Assembly: GCA_015522395.1 (NCBI GenBank)
Contig: WAMH01000221.1
Coordinates: forward strand, 1 to 13,225
Direction: 5' to 3'
DNA length: 13,225 nt
Source of the DNA: Thermococcus sp.
GTDB lineage: Archaea; Methanobacteriota_B; Thermococci; Thermococcales; Thermococcaceae
Under the pieces are notes generated by a model. It made no database searches, had not been told where the DNA came from, and saw nothing but the letters and a program-made list of their open reading frames with translations. Each line of letters starts with the position of its first letter. Positions within the stretch are counted from its first letter, which is position 1. The translations under genes and the position numbers were made by a program. This document shows positions 1 to 6,116 of this stretch, piece after piece.

Positions 1-292
1 ATTTGGACCCTTCCAGAGAGTGTCACGAAGTAATCTCCATCCCTCGTGAGGATCACCTTTGCCCCATCCTCCTCGAGGAGCTTTGCAACCTTCAGGGCTA
101 TGGCGAGTTGATGTCCTTCTCCTTGACCTCTTTGACGCCTATGGCTCCCGGGTCCTTTCCCCCGTGTCCGGCATCGACGCATATCGCGTAACCTGATAGG
201 TTCGTTTGGACCGCCCCGACGTTGGCGGCACTGAAGGCCGGGACCATAGCTAGAAGGAGGAGAAACATCATCAACGCTCCCATCCTTTTCAC
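1..292 (-). pseudogene. N-acetylmuramoyl-L-alanine amidase (amidase_3 type), frameshifted, partial
   Basis: The minus strand encodes a secreted zinc amidase of the Amidase_3 family, which cleaves the amide bond between muramic acid and L-Ala in bacterial cell wall. I start it at the GTG at 292-290, because a perfect GGAGGTG (299-305) lies 6 nt upstream. The product begins with a short basic stretch and a hydrophobic signal segment (about residues 4-23). The zinc-site motif DAGHGG follows (H43), then KEKDIN with the expected zinc ligand E58. Just after this the frame hits TAG at 98-100. Adding one base near 104-109 restores DINLAIALKVAKLLEEDGA, then an LTRDGD stretch and VTLSGR, a classic continuation of the family. 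So one base is missing, either as a real mutation or a sequencing error. The C-terminal part lies beyond the left edge. Thermococcales have no murein, so the natural substrate is unclear. Confidence 0.82.
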
Positions 293-335
293 GCTGAACA
301 CCTCCGATGGATGATGAGAGGAAACGTGCATTGAA

Positions 336-349
336 CTTATAAATTTTTT
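336..349 (-). promoter_or_regulatory. TATA box of the amidase gene
   Basis: On the minus strand this reads AAAAAATTTATAAG, a strong archaeal TATA box. Its centre lies about 50 nt before the GTG start at 292. That predicts a transcript start near 317 and a leader of about 25 nt carrying the GGAGGTG ribosome binding site. The amidase therefore appears to be transcribed separately from the upstream minus-strand operon. Confidence 0.65.
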
Positions 350-371
350 GAGAAGTTGTAGGTTGTCCAAC

Positions 372-452
372 GCCCCGGTCGGGCTCAGCGCTCATAGGGC
401 ACGTCATCGCTCCGCTCAGCCCGTCTTGGAATCGTCACGGCCCGCCCGGGGC
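372..452. repeat. GC-rich nested inverted-repeat element (copy A)
   Basis: The outer arms GCCCCGGTCGGGC (372-384) and GCCCGCCCGGGGC (440-452) are complementary at 12 of 13 positions. A second pair, GGGCTCAGCG (381-390) and CGCTCAGCCC (413-422), is nested inside with one mismatch and partly overlaps the outer arm, so the two pairings compete. The element fills the spacer between the stop of the coiled-coil gene (511) and the amidase promoter. Read on the minus strand it resembles the element at 11041-11105: both have GCCCC..GG outer arms and an internal GGG(C)TGAGCG and TGAGCCCG. I see no reading frame in it. Confidence 0.6.
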
Positions 453-510
453 AGCGTCAGAGGGCGTTTTTCTTCACAGCTCCGGGCAATTCGCTCTCAT
501 CATCCGCGGT

Positions 511-909
511 TTAGCCTTGTAGATAGTAGGATATAAGCTTTCTCAGCTCGGGCTTTACTTCAGGTCTCATCCCGATGAACCGTCTGAGCCCGCTGTTTTC
601 CGCCACCAATCCAGACAGCTCTATCGCCAAGACCTTGTTGTCCTCGCTCAGGCCGTAGGCCTTGAAGCGGAGCGGCGCGTACTCCCGCTCAAGCTCCCAC
701 ACCTGTTTTTCCAGTTCCCGCGCCCTCTCCCCAAGCTCCTCAATGTTCCCAGAGGGTTTTCTGAACTCGCCGGTGAGGGCTATCTCGATTATCCTCTCGA
801 GGGGAACGCCGTAACGCTCGCTCAGTCCCTCGATTTCTCCCGCGATTTCATCGTCCAGCTCGGTCTCGATCTTCCCAAAGCCCCTATCGGGTTTGATGGT
901 GAGTTTCAC
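511..909 (-). CDS. Hypothetical coiled-coil protein, 132 aa
   Basis: I do not recognise this protein. It starts with GTG at 909-907, preceded by GGAGGGG-like sequence (complement of 915-923), and begins only 2 nt after the stop of the gene upstream, so the two are almost certainly co-translated. The N-terminal third (residues 1-50) looks like a small folded domain with alternating beta strand and acidic helix. Residues 55-85 and 90-112 are Glu/Arg/Leu-rich with heptad spacing, suggesting coiled coil. There is no signal peptide, transmembrane segment or cysteine. It is the last gene of the operon that contains the DNA glycosylase. Its pairing with another coiled-coil protein suggests that the two products may assemble together (inference). 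Confidence 0.7.
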   Translation of the reverse strand: MKLTIKPDRGFGKIETELDDEIAGEIEGLSERYGVPLERIIEIALTGEFRKPSGNIEELGERARELEKQVWELEREYAPLRFKAYGLSEDNKVLAIELSGLVAENSGLRRFIGMRPEVKPELRKLISYYLQG

Positions 910-911
910 CT

Positions 912-1223
912 CTACCCCTCCCCTCTCTCCTTGGCTCGTTTCCTGAGCTCGGCGTTCTCCCTTCTAAGCCTCTCTCGCTCCGCCATCATAAGTTCCTTGT
1001 CCCTCAGGGCTTTCTCGTAGAACTCTCTGAGCTCCTCAATTTCACTCCCCATCTCTTGGAGCTTCTCCTCGAGTTTGGCAATCTTTTCTTGGAGGGTATT
1101 CTCCCGTTCGGCTATGAGGGTCTCCTCTACCTTTGGCAGGTTTTCTTTGAGGAGGGCGTTTATATCACCGCCCTTGAGGGCCTTGAACCTCTCCTTTGAC
1201 AGGACTATAATTATCTCGCTCAT
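912..1223 (-). CDS. Hypothetical coiled-coil protein, 103 aa
   Basis: This protein is unrecognised. I place the start at the ATG at 1223-1221, which overlaps the glycosylase TGA (1222-1220) as ATGA, a typical sign of translational coupling. Longer readings would run far back inside the glycosylase gene and are unlikely. Residues 1-30 form a short domain beginning MSEIIIVLSKERFKALKGG. From residue 31 to the end the chain is almost continuous charged helix with heptad-spaced Leu/Ile, rich in Glu, Arg and Lys, consistent with a long coiled coil. The next coiled-coil gene begins 2 nt downstream. The role is unknown; a structural or partner role next to a DNA repair enzyme is only a guess from position. 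Confidence 0.7.
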   Translation of the reverse strand: MSEIIIVLSKERFKALKGGDINALLKENLPKVEETLIAERENTLQEKIAKLEEKLQEMGSEIEELREFYEKALRDKELMMAERERLRRENAELRKRAKERGEG

Positions 1224-2047
1224 CTCTTCTTCCTCTCCAGTTCCGTCTTTCTGTCGTAGCAGGTCACGTAGAAAGCTAACAGGCCCTTCCACTTCCCGTG
1301 GGGATCGATTATCTCCCGCACGTCCCTCTCTTTCACTTCCTTCACGCTCTTCCCGAAAATCTTTGCTATGCCCCTCCTCAGTCCGAGATCGCCGGCGGGA
1401 TAGACGTTTTTTCTCAGACCGTAGGCAAGGAAAAGCTCCGCCGTCCACTTACCTATCCCGCGGAACCTGGTCAGGTACCTTATGGCCTCCCCAACGCTCC
1501 AGTCCTGCAATTCGAGGTTGAGCTTCCCCTCAAGGTAAAGGCGTGTGAGGTTCTTTATGTAATCAGCCCGGTAGCCGAGCTTTGCAGATTTCAGCTCTTC
1601 CTCGCTCATTTCGGCTATCCCCTCCGGAGTCGGAAAGGCGTAGACGTCACCGAGGGACTTACCTGCGAGCCTCACGAGGTTTGCAATCGTCCTCTGGGCG
1701 AAGTCGAAGTTGACCTGCTGCTGTGCTATGACCTCAACTAAGGCCTGGTACGGGTTTGGGGCGGCCGGTATTGTTAGGCCCCTAAACTCCTCCGCCAGGA
1801 ACGCGAAGGGCGAGTCGCTTATCTCCGCGTAGAAAGAATCCAAATCCGTGTCGAGGCCGAGGATGAAGGAGAGCTTTTCTCTGGCTCCCTTTCTCTCCCT
1901 CCTTGACCACGAATCCGGAAATAAGAAGTTCTCCCCATCGTAACCCGCTATGCCGTTCCTGAAGGCCTGATAAAATACGCCGTTCTCGAACTTCCAGGTG
2001 CCGTTGCGTATCATTTCCCGGGCGGTTTTTTCGATATCGACAGCCAT
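1220..2047 (-). CDS. DNA-3-methyladenine glycosylase, AlkA-like (HhH-GPD family), 275 aa
   Basis: This is a base-excision repair glycosylase of the helix-hairpin-helix GPD superfamily, which removes alkylated or deaminated purines from DNA. The N-terminal 90 residues resemble the AlkA N-terminal domain. The helical core carries IAQQQVNFDFAQ (108-119), the hairpin LTRFRGIGKWTAE (192-204) and the catalytic aspartate in PAGDLGLRR (D220). The late aromatic segment KWKGLLAFYV (252-261) also fits. The four-cysteine iron-sulfur cluster of EndoIII/MutY enzymes is absent. The start at ATG 2047 has no strong ribosome binding site and overlaps the end of the upstream frameshifted gene by 37 nt, so translation may depend on coupling. 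The stop overlaps the next start. The AlkA type is clear; the exact substrate range is not visible. Confidence 0.85.
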   Translation of the reverse strand: MAVDIEKTAREMIRNGTWKFENGVFYQAFRNGIAGYDGENFLFPDSWSRRERKGAREKLSFILGLDTDLDSFYAEISDSPFAFLAEEFRGLTIPAAPNPYQALVEVIAQQQVNFDFAQRTIANLVRLAGKSLGDVYAFPTPEGIAEMSEEELKSAKLGYRADYIKNLTRLYLEGKLNLELQDWSVGEAIRYLTRFRGIGKWTAELFLAYGLRKNVYPAGDLGLRRGIAKIFGKSVKEVKERDVREIIDPHGKWKGLLAFYVTCYDRKTELERKKR

Positions 2048-2329
2048 CGGTCGAGTCTAACTGGGTTCTCCCTTATATCCTTTAGGGTCAAGACGTAGAG
2101 GCGCCTCCCATCGACGGAGCGCTTTATCCGAACCTCCCCACGTTCCTCCAGAAAGCGGAGAGCATCTTTGATATCTTTTTCCCCGATCCCAAATCTCTTT
2201 CTCATGAACTTCCAGTAGGGTTCCCGGTGTGAGTACTTGGCGGCTTTCCTTCACGAGTTTCCACGCGACTTCCAATCTGCCCCCTTCGCGGGAGACGCGG
2301 TAGAGCTTCGAGAGGGTTTTCAGTCCCAT
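2011..2329 (-). pseudogene. Small winged-helix-like protein, frameshifted
   Basis: Two overlapping minus-strand frames together make one plausible protein of about 105 aa. The first frame starts at ATG 2329 (MGLKTLSKLYRVSREGGR through about WKLVKE). The second covers residues such as AAKYSHREPYWKFMRKRFGI and then a helix-turn-helix-like IGEKDIKDALRFLEERGEV, with a wing-like RIKRSVDGRRLYVLTL. The first frame loses sense after about 2246 and the second is closed by TGA at 2253-2251, so the switch lies near 2251-2244 within AAGGAAAGCC (minus strand). One extra base or two missing bases would explain it. It is the first gene of the glycosylase operon and could be its regulator (inference). The frameshift may be a sequencing error. 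The second frame alone, from ATG 2205, could give a 64-residue product. Confidence 0.6.
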
Positions 2330-2350
2330 GGTGCTTAGCTACGCGACGCC

Positions 2351-2360
2351 CCTATAAATC
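2351..2360 (-). promoter_or_regulatory. TATA box of the glycosylase operon
   Basis: The minus strand reads GATTTATAGG. Its centre is about 27 nt before the ATG at 2329, so the transcript may begin at or next to the start codon, giving a leaderless mRNA. No ribosome binding site precedes that ATG, which fits. Confidence 0.55.
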
Positions 2361-2374
2361 CCTTTTGGGGACGG

Positions 2375-2388
2375 CAAAAGATTTAAAC
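2375..2388 (+). promoter_or_regulatory. Promoter of the nfeD-stomatin operon
   Basis: CAAAAG followed by ATTTAAAC (2381-2388) fits a BRE and TATA box. The predicted transcript start is near 2410, giving a leader of about 10 nt before ATG 2419. It faces the minus-strand TATA box at 2351-2360, so the 89 bp between the two start codons is a divergent promoter region. Confidence 0.5.
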
Positions 2389-2418
2389 TCTTGAGTGGTA
2401 TTATCAACGGCGGTGGGG

Positions 2419-3762
2419 ATGAGACTGAGACCGGTTTTTTTTGCCCTCTCCTTCCTTCTGATGCTCGGGTTAACGCCACTTCTCTCCGCCGCTCATGATG
2501 GCCACGTCGTCTACGTTGCGAAGATCGACGGAACCATAACGGAGTACACTGCGGACCAGTTTGCCAGGTATATAGACATCGCCGAGATGAACCACGCCGA
2601 GGCACTCATCATCGAGCTCAACACGCCGGGCGGCCTCGGCGATGCCATGATGAGGATAGTCTCCGAGATCCAGAACTCCACCGTCCCGGTCGTAATCTAC
2701 GTGGCCCCCCGGGGGGCAATAGCGGCTTCAGCCGGAACGTACATCGCGATGGGCTCCCACCTCATAGCTATGGCACCGGGAACCAGTATTGGCGCCTGTG
2801 AACCGATACTCGGCTACGCTAAGAACGGGAGCATAATAAAGGCCCCCGAGAAAATAAGGAACTTCTACACGGCATACATGCGCTCCCTCGCTCAGGAAAG
2901 CGGAAGGAACCAGACGGCCGCGGTGGAGTTCATAACGGAGGATCTCAGCCTCACTCCCGAGGAGGCCCTGAAGGCACACGTGATAGAGGTGGTCGCCAAC
3001 GACGTTCCCGACCTCCTCAAAAAGGCGAACGGTATGAGAACGAGGATTCCCGTTGATGATAGGGGCTACGTTACCTTCAACTTCACGAACGCGAGGGTGG
3101 TAACACTTGAACCCTCCATCAAGGACGAGCTCATAAACTTCATAACCAACCCCTCCATAGCGTACGTTCTCCTCAACCTCGGTATAATCGGGTTGATCTT
3201 CGGTTTCCTGACCCCCGGCTGGCACGTTCCTGAAACTGTGGGCGCCATACTGCTCGTCCTTGGTCTCATAGGGCTCGGATACTTCGGCTACAACAGCGCA
3301 GGACTGCTCCTCATAGTTCTGGCGATGATATTCTTCATAGCCGAGGCCCTGACGCCGACCTTTGGCCTCTTCGCCGTTGCCGGGACCGTCACGTTCATCC
3401 TCGGCGGGATTATACTATTCGGAAGCAACGGGGGTGTGTACCTCGTGAGCGAGAGCACCTACCATCTGCTCAGAATAGCCATAGTGGTGATGGCGATCCT
3501 TCTTGGACTGTTCTTCCTGTTCGGAGCGGCGGCCGTCGTTAGAGCACACCGTAGGAAGCCCGAGGCAGGAAAGGAGGAGATGATCGGGGAGGTTGGAAAG
3601 GTCGTTGAGGATCTCGACCCGGAGGGGGTGATCAAGCTTCACGGGGAACTCTGGAAGGCGAGGAGCAGGGATGGGAGTGTTATACGCGTCGGGGAGAGGG
3701 TGAAGGTTGTTGAGGTCAATGGCCTCACTCTAACCGTTGAACGTTTTGAGGGGGGTGAATGA
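2419..3762 (+). CDS. nfeD: Membrane-bound serine protease NfeD (stomatin operon partner, ClpP-like), 447 aa
   Basis: This is the long-form NfeD protein, homologous to Pyrococcus horikoshii 1510, whose N-terminal domain is a Ser-Lys protease acting on stomatin. I chose ATG 2419, directly before a signal/anchor segment (about residues 4-24); an upstream GTG at 2395 would add 8 unlikely residues. The ClpP/crotonase-like domain spans about 28-235. The nucleophile is S104 in AASAG. The general-base lysine is K145 in APEKIRN, 41 residues later, which matches the S97/K138 spacing recalled for the Pyrococcus enzyme. Four to five membrane helices follow (about 245-385). A soluble NfeD OB-fold domain ends the protein (about 390-447, EMIGEVGKV to LTVERFEGG). 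Stomatin starts 1 nt after its stop, so the protease and its substrate are made together. Confidence 0.93.
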   Translation: MRLRPVFFALSFLLMLGLTPLLSAAHDGHVVYVAKIDGTITEYTADQFARYIDIAEMNHAEALIIELNTPGGLGDAMMRIVSEIQNSTVPVVIYVAPRGAIAASAGTYIAMGSHLIAMAPGTSIGACEPILGYAKNGSIIKAPEKIRNFYTAYMRSLAQESGRNQTAAVEFITEDLSLTPEEALKAHVIEVVANDVPDLLKKANGMRTRIPVDDRGYVTFNFTNARVVTLEPSIKDELINFITNPSIAYVLLNLGIIGLIFGFLTPGWHVPETVGAILLVLGLIGLGYFGYNSAGLLLIVLAMIFFIAEALTPTFGLFAVAGTVTFILGGIILFGSNGGVYLVSESTYHLLRIAIVVMAILLGLFFLFGAAAVVRAHRRKPEAGKEEMIGEVGKVVEDLDPEGVIKLHGELWKARSRDGSVIRVGERVKVVEVNGLTLTVERFEGGE

Positions 3763-3763
3763 G

Positions 3764-4591
3764 TTGGCTGGTGTTGGAACCTTAGTGCTGGCCATCGTTT
3801 TGCTCTTTGTGCTTATAATACTGGCCAGCGCCATAAAGATAGTGAAGGAGTACGAGAGGGCCGTTATCTTCCGCCTCGGTAGGGTCGTCGGTGCTAGGGG
3901 TCCGGGACTGTTCTTCATAATCCCGATATTTGAGAAGGCCGTCATAGTGGACCTCCGCACGAGGGTCCTCGATGTGCCAGTACAGGAGACGATAACAAAG
4001 GACAACGTGCCCGTGAGGGTCAACGCGGTGGTTTACTTCCGCGTCATAGACCCCGTTAGGGCCGTAACGCAGGTCAGCAACTACATAATGGCAACGAGCC
4101 AGATTGCTCAGACTACGCTGAGGAGTGTCATCGGCCAGGCCCATCTGGACGAACTGCTCAGTGAAAGGGAGAAGCTCAACCTCCAGCTTCAGAAGATCAT
4201 CGACGAAGCAACCGATCCCTGGGGGATAAAGGTTTCCACCGTTGAGATAAAGGACGTCGAACTGCCGAGCGGAATGCAGAAGGCCATGGCGAGGCAGGCC
4301 GAAGCTGAGAGGGAGAGGCGCGCGAGGATTCTCCTTGCAGAGGCCGAGAAGCAGGCCGCAGAGAAGCTCCGCGAGGCCGCAGAGATAATCAGCGAGCATC
4401 CGATGGCACTCCAGCTGAGAACTCTTCAGACGATAAGCGACGTCGCGAACGACAAGAGCAACGTTATAATCCTGCCGCTTCCGATGGAGATGCTGAAACT
4501 CTTCAAGAGCGTTGGGGAGGCCGCCGGGGTCGTGAAGAAGGTTTTTGGAAACGAGGAAGAGAAGAAAGGGAAGGACGAGGATTCTGAGTGA
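3764..4591 (+). CDS. Stomatin / prohibitin (SPFH-domain) membrane protein, 275 aa
   Basis: Archaeal stomatin is a membrane scaffold that oligomerises through its SPFH domain. I start it at TTG 3764, one base after the nfeD stop (TGAGTTG), because GGGGGTGA (3751-3758) sits 5 nt ahead. Upstream in-frame GTG/TTG codons at 3737-3755 lie within nfeD or the ribosome binding site. Residues 5-24 form the N-terminal membrane segment. The SPFH domain covers about 25-170 (IVKEYERAVIFRLGR onward). An Ala/Glu/Arg-rich coiled-coil helix covers about 171-215. The hydrophobic segment NVIILPLPMEM (233-243) corresponds to the site that NfeD-type protease cuts in the Pyrococcus pair. The tail is charged (264-275). 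The length matches family members. A T-rich terminator-like tract follows. Confidence 0.93.
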   Translation: MAGVGTLVLAIVLLFVLIILASAIKIVKEYERAVIFRLGRVVGARGPGLFFIIPIFEKAVIVDLRTRVLDVPVQETITKDNVPVRVNAVVYFRVIDPVRAVTQVSNYIMATSQIAQTTLRSVIGQAHLDELLSEREKLNLQLQKIIDEATDPWGIKVSTVEIKDVELPSGMQKAMARQAEAERERRARILLAEAEKQAAEKLREAAEIISEHPMALQLRTLQTISDVANDKSNVIILPLPMEMLKLFKSVGEAAGVVKKVFGNEEEKKGKDEDSE

Positions 4592-4598
4592 GGATCAC

Positions 4599-4618
4599 TT
4601 TCTTTTTCCCCTTTTCCC
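4599..4618 (+). terminator. T-rich terminator after stomatin
   Basis: Two T runs (4603-4607 and 4612-4615) separated by C tracts begin about 10 nt after the stomatin stop. Archaeal RNA polymerase terminates at such oligo-T tracts without needing a hairpin, so this probably ends the nfeD-stomatin transcript. Confidence 0.4.
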
Positions 4619-4640
4619 GACGAACCGCAAAAAATAAAAG
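4619..4640 (+). promoter_or_regulatory. Probable minD promoter (BRE-like motif and TATA box)
   Basis: GACGAACCGCAA (4619-4630) is followed at once by an AAAAAATAAAAG TATA-like stretch (4629-4640). The predicted transcript start is near 4660, giving a leader of about 78 nt before the TTG start at 4738. The same 12 bases occur just before the TATA box of the MgtE-type transporter gene (9369-9380). Confidence 0.45.
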
Positions 4641-4737
4641 CAGTATGTTCATATTCTCTACACGCAGGCTGGATACTATCCATTGAATCGAAGGGATTGT
4701 TACAGCGTGTCCACTGCTTGCTGTGGAGGTGTTAGCT

Positions 4738-5517
4738 TTGGAGGGCCGTTCGATAGTCTTTGCATCTGGAAAGGGCGGAACGGGTAAAACCACCACCGTT
4801 GCCAACCTCGGTGTTGCCCTTGCCCAGTTCGGAAAGGAAGTGATCCTGCTGGACGCGGACATAACCATGGCAAACCTAAGCCTCGTCCTTGGAATGGAGG
4901 ACATACCCATAACGCTCCACGACGTTCTCGCCGGGGAGGCAGACCTTAAAGATGCCATATACGAGGGTCCCGCGGGGGTGAAGGTCATCCCCGGTGGACT
5001 GAGTCTTGAAAAGATCAAGAAGGCAAAGCCCGAGAGGCTTAGACAGCTCATCAGGGAGATAGGTCAGATGGCCGACTTTGTCCTCATCGATGCCCCGGCG
5101 GGACTTGAGATGACCTCGGTTACGGCGCTCCTCATCGGTAAGGAACTCATCATCGTTACCAACCCCGAGATATCGGCCATCACAGACTCCCTCAAGACCA
5201 AGCTAATAGCAGAAAAACTCGGAACTCTCCCCCTTGGTGCCATACTCAACAGGGTCACCAACGAAAAGACCGAGCTCACGCAGGAGGAAATAGAGGCCAT
5301 CCTCGAGGTTCCTGTTCTGGCCATGATCCCGGAGGACCCGGAGGTCAAGAGGGCGAGCGCTTACGGTGTGCCGCTCGTCATCAAGAACCCAACCAGCCCG
5401 GCCGCAATAGCGATAAAGCAGCTCGCGGCCAAGCTTGCAGGCATCAAGTGGCAGGCCCCAGAACCGGAGAGCCCGATTAAAAGGGTATTCAAAGCTCTCT
5501 TCGGGGGGAAGAAATGA
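4738..5517 (+). CDS. minD: MinD/ParA-family ATPase, 259 aa
   Basis: This is a deviant-Walker P-loop ATPase of the MinD/ParA group, whose members position proteins or DNA through ATP-dependent dimerisation and membrane or surface binding. I chose TTG 4738 because GGAGGTG (4725-4731) lies exactly 6 nt before it; the GTG at 4723 overlaps that site. The deviant Walker A motif GKGGTGKT is at residues 11-18, with signature lysine K12. The switch I region is about 39-51 (DADITMANLSLVL) and the Walker B motif FVLIDAPAG is at 114-122. The C-terminal PIKRVFKALFGG (246-257) is basic and amphipathic, like the membrane-targeting helix of MinD. No minC or minE homologue is adjacent. The stop overlaps the start of a small membrane protein. 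Function in archaea is not settled; chemotaxis, archaellum and cell-pole roles are all possible. Confidence 0.9.
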   Translation: MEGRSIVFASGKGGTGKTTTVANLGVALAQFGKEVILLDADITMANLSLVLGMEDIPITLHDVLAGEADLKDAIYEGPAGVKVIPGGLSLEKIKKAKPERLRQLIREIGQMADFVLIDAPAGLEMTSVTALLIGKELIIVTNPEISAITDSLKTKLIAEKLGTLPLGAILNRVTNEKTELTQEEIEAILEVPVLAMIPEDPEVKRASAYGVPLVIKNPTSPAAIAIKQLAAKLAGIKWQAPEPESPIKRVFKALFGGKK

Positions 5518-5765
5518 TGTCCGAGGTTTTTCTCTACGGCCTCATTATAATCCTCCTGATCCTCGTCATAGTGCTCCTAATGCTCTACTACTCGGCCAAG
5601 AGCAACCCCTACTACGTGGTTTACGACGAGGAAACGAAGAACGCCCTCAAGAGGCGCGTTGGTAATCTCAAGGAGGACCTTGAGAGTGAGCTGGTCGACT
5701 TTGACGTCGAGGAGTGGGAGAAGACCCTTGAGGAGTCGATAGACGAGGAGGTCAAGAACCTCTGA
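5514..5765 (+). CDS. Small single-pass membrane protein, 83 aa
   Basis: I do not recognise this protein. Its first ATG (5514) overlaps the minD stop as ATGA, and a second ATG follows directly (5517). GGGGGG (5503-5508) lies 5 or 8 nt upstream, so either may be used. Residues 5-27 form one hydrophobic membrane helix (FLYGLIIILLILVIVLLMLYY). Residues 28-83 are a highly acidic soluble tail with Glu/Asp/Lys-rich helices (DFDVEEWEKTLEESIDEEV). Translational coupling to minD suggests that it works with that ATPase, for example as a membrane anchor or partner (inference). T-rich sequence follows the stop (5776-5793). Confidence 0.75.
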   Translation: MMSEVFLYGLIIILLILVIVLLMLYYSAKSNPYYVVYDEETKNALKRRVGNLKEDLESELVDFDVEEWEKTLEESIDEEVKNL

Positions 5766-5803
5766 ATCCAAACCTTTCGTTATTAAACTTTTTCGTGGAG
5801 TTA

Positions 5804-5813
5804 TTTTTAAAAA
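5804..5813 (+). promoter_or_regulatory. TATA box for the 83-aa unknown gene
   Basis: TTTTTAAAAA lies about 39 nt before the ATG at 5847. The predicted transcript starts near 5833, leaving a short leader that carries GGGTGA (5836-5841). Confidence 0.45.
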
Positions 5814-5846
5814 GGATGCTTTTCTAAACCCCTGTGGGTGAGCGGC

Positions 5847-6098
5847 ATGAAGGTGAGACTCGGCTATCCTGACAGGATAGTCGAAGTCGATGAACACAGG
5901 GTTTACGTTTTCAAAGGAAAAAGGCTCTTCAGTGCGTCCCTGGACGAAGTCCTCGGATACATCCTGAAGGGGGATGGTCTCCTACCACCTGCCGTTAAAG
6001 AGGTGTCACGTGCAGTTTTCGATGCCGCTCTGAACGGTGGTTATATCCATGGAAAGTTCGGCGGGGGGATGGAGAGCGTCCGCAGGGTTAGTGTTTGA
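5847..6098 (+). CDS. Hypothetical small protein, 83 aa
   Basis: This protein is unrecognised. I start it at ATG 5847, where GGGTGA (5836-5841) is spaced 5 nt away; the in-frame GTG at 5838 lies inside that site. The sequence begins MKVRLGYPDRIVEVDEHRVY with short beta-strand-like segments, then a mixed helical part (about residues 35-65) and a glycine-rich end (GKFGGGMESV). There is no signal peptide, membrane helix or cysteine. It sits alone between minD's partner and AMP phosphorylase with its own TATA box. It is small, but codon use and the promoter/ribosome-binding layout support a real gene. Confidence 0.6.
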   Translation: MKVRLGYPDRIVEVDEHRVYVFKGKRLFSASLDEVLGYILKGDGLLPPAVKEVSRAVFDAALNGGYIHGKFGGGMESVRRVSV

Positions 6099-6116
6099 CC
6101 TCTTTTCCTCAAATCC

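Noticed and set aside
306..360. Possible C/D-box small RNA suggested by ATGATGA at about 310-316
   Set aside because: No convincing D box (CTGA) or second C/D pair is found at the expected spacing on either strand.
300..370. Extended N-terminus of the amidase up to an ATG at 370
   Set aside because: That stretch contains the TATA box and the GGAGGTG site, so it is upstream regulatory DNA rather than coding.
1224..1448. Longer N-terminus for the 103-aa coiled-coil protein
   Set aside because: The extension is arginine/serine-rich shadow sequence inside the glycosylase gene. The ATGA overlap at 1220-1223 gives a normal coupled start.
3782..4399. Long minus-strand open frame opposite stomatin
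   Set aside because: It is antisense to a strongly supported gene, has low-complexity shadow composition and no ribosome binding site or recognisable motif.
4645..4686. Short ORF (MFIFSTRRLDTIH) upstream of minD that might be a leader peptide
   Set aside because: It lies at or before the predicted transcript start (about 4660), has no ribosome binding site, and is only 13 codons.
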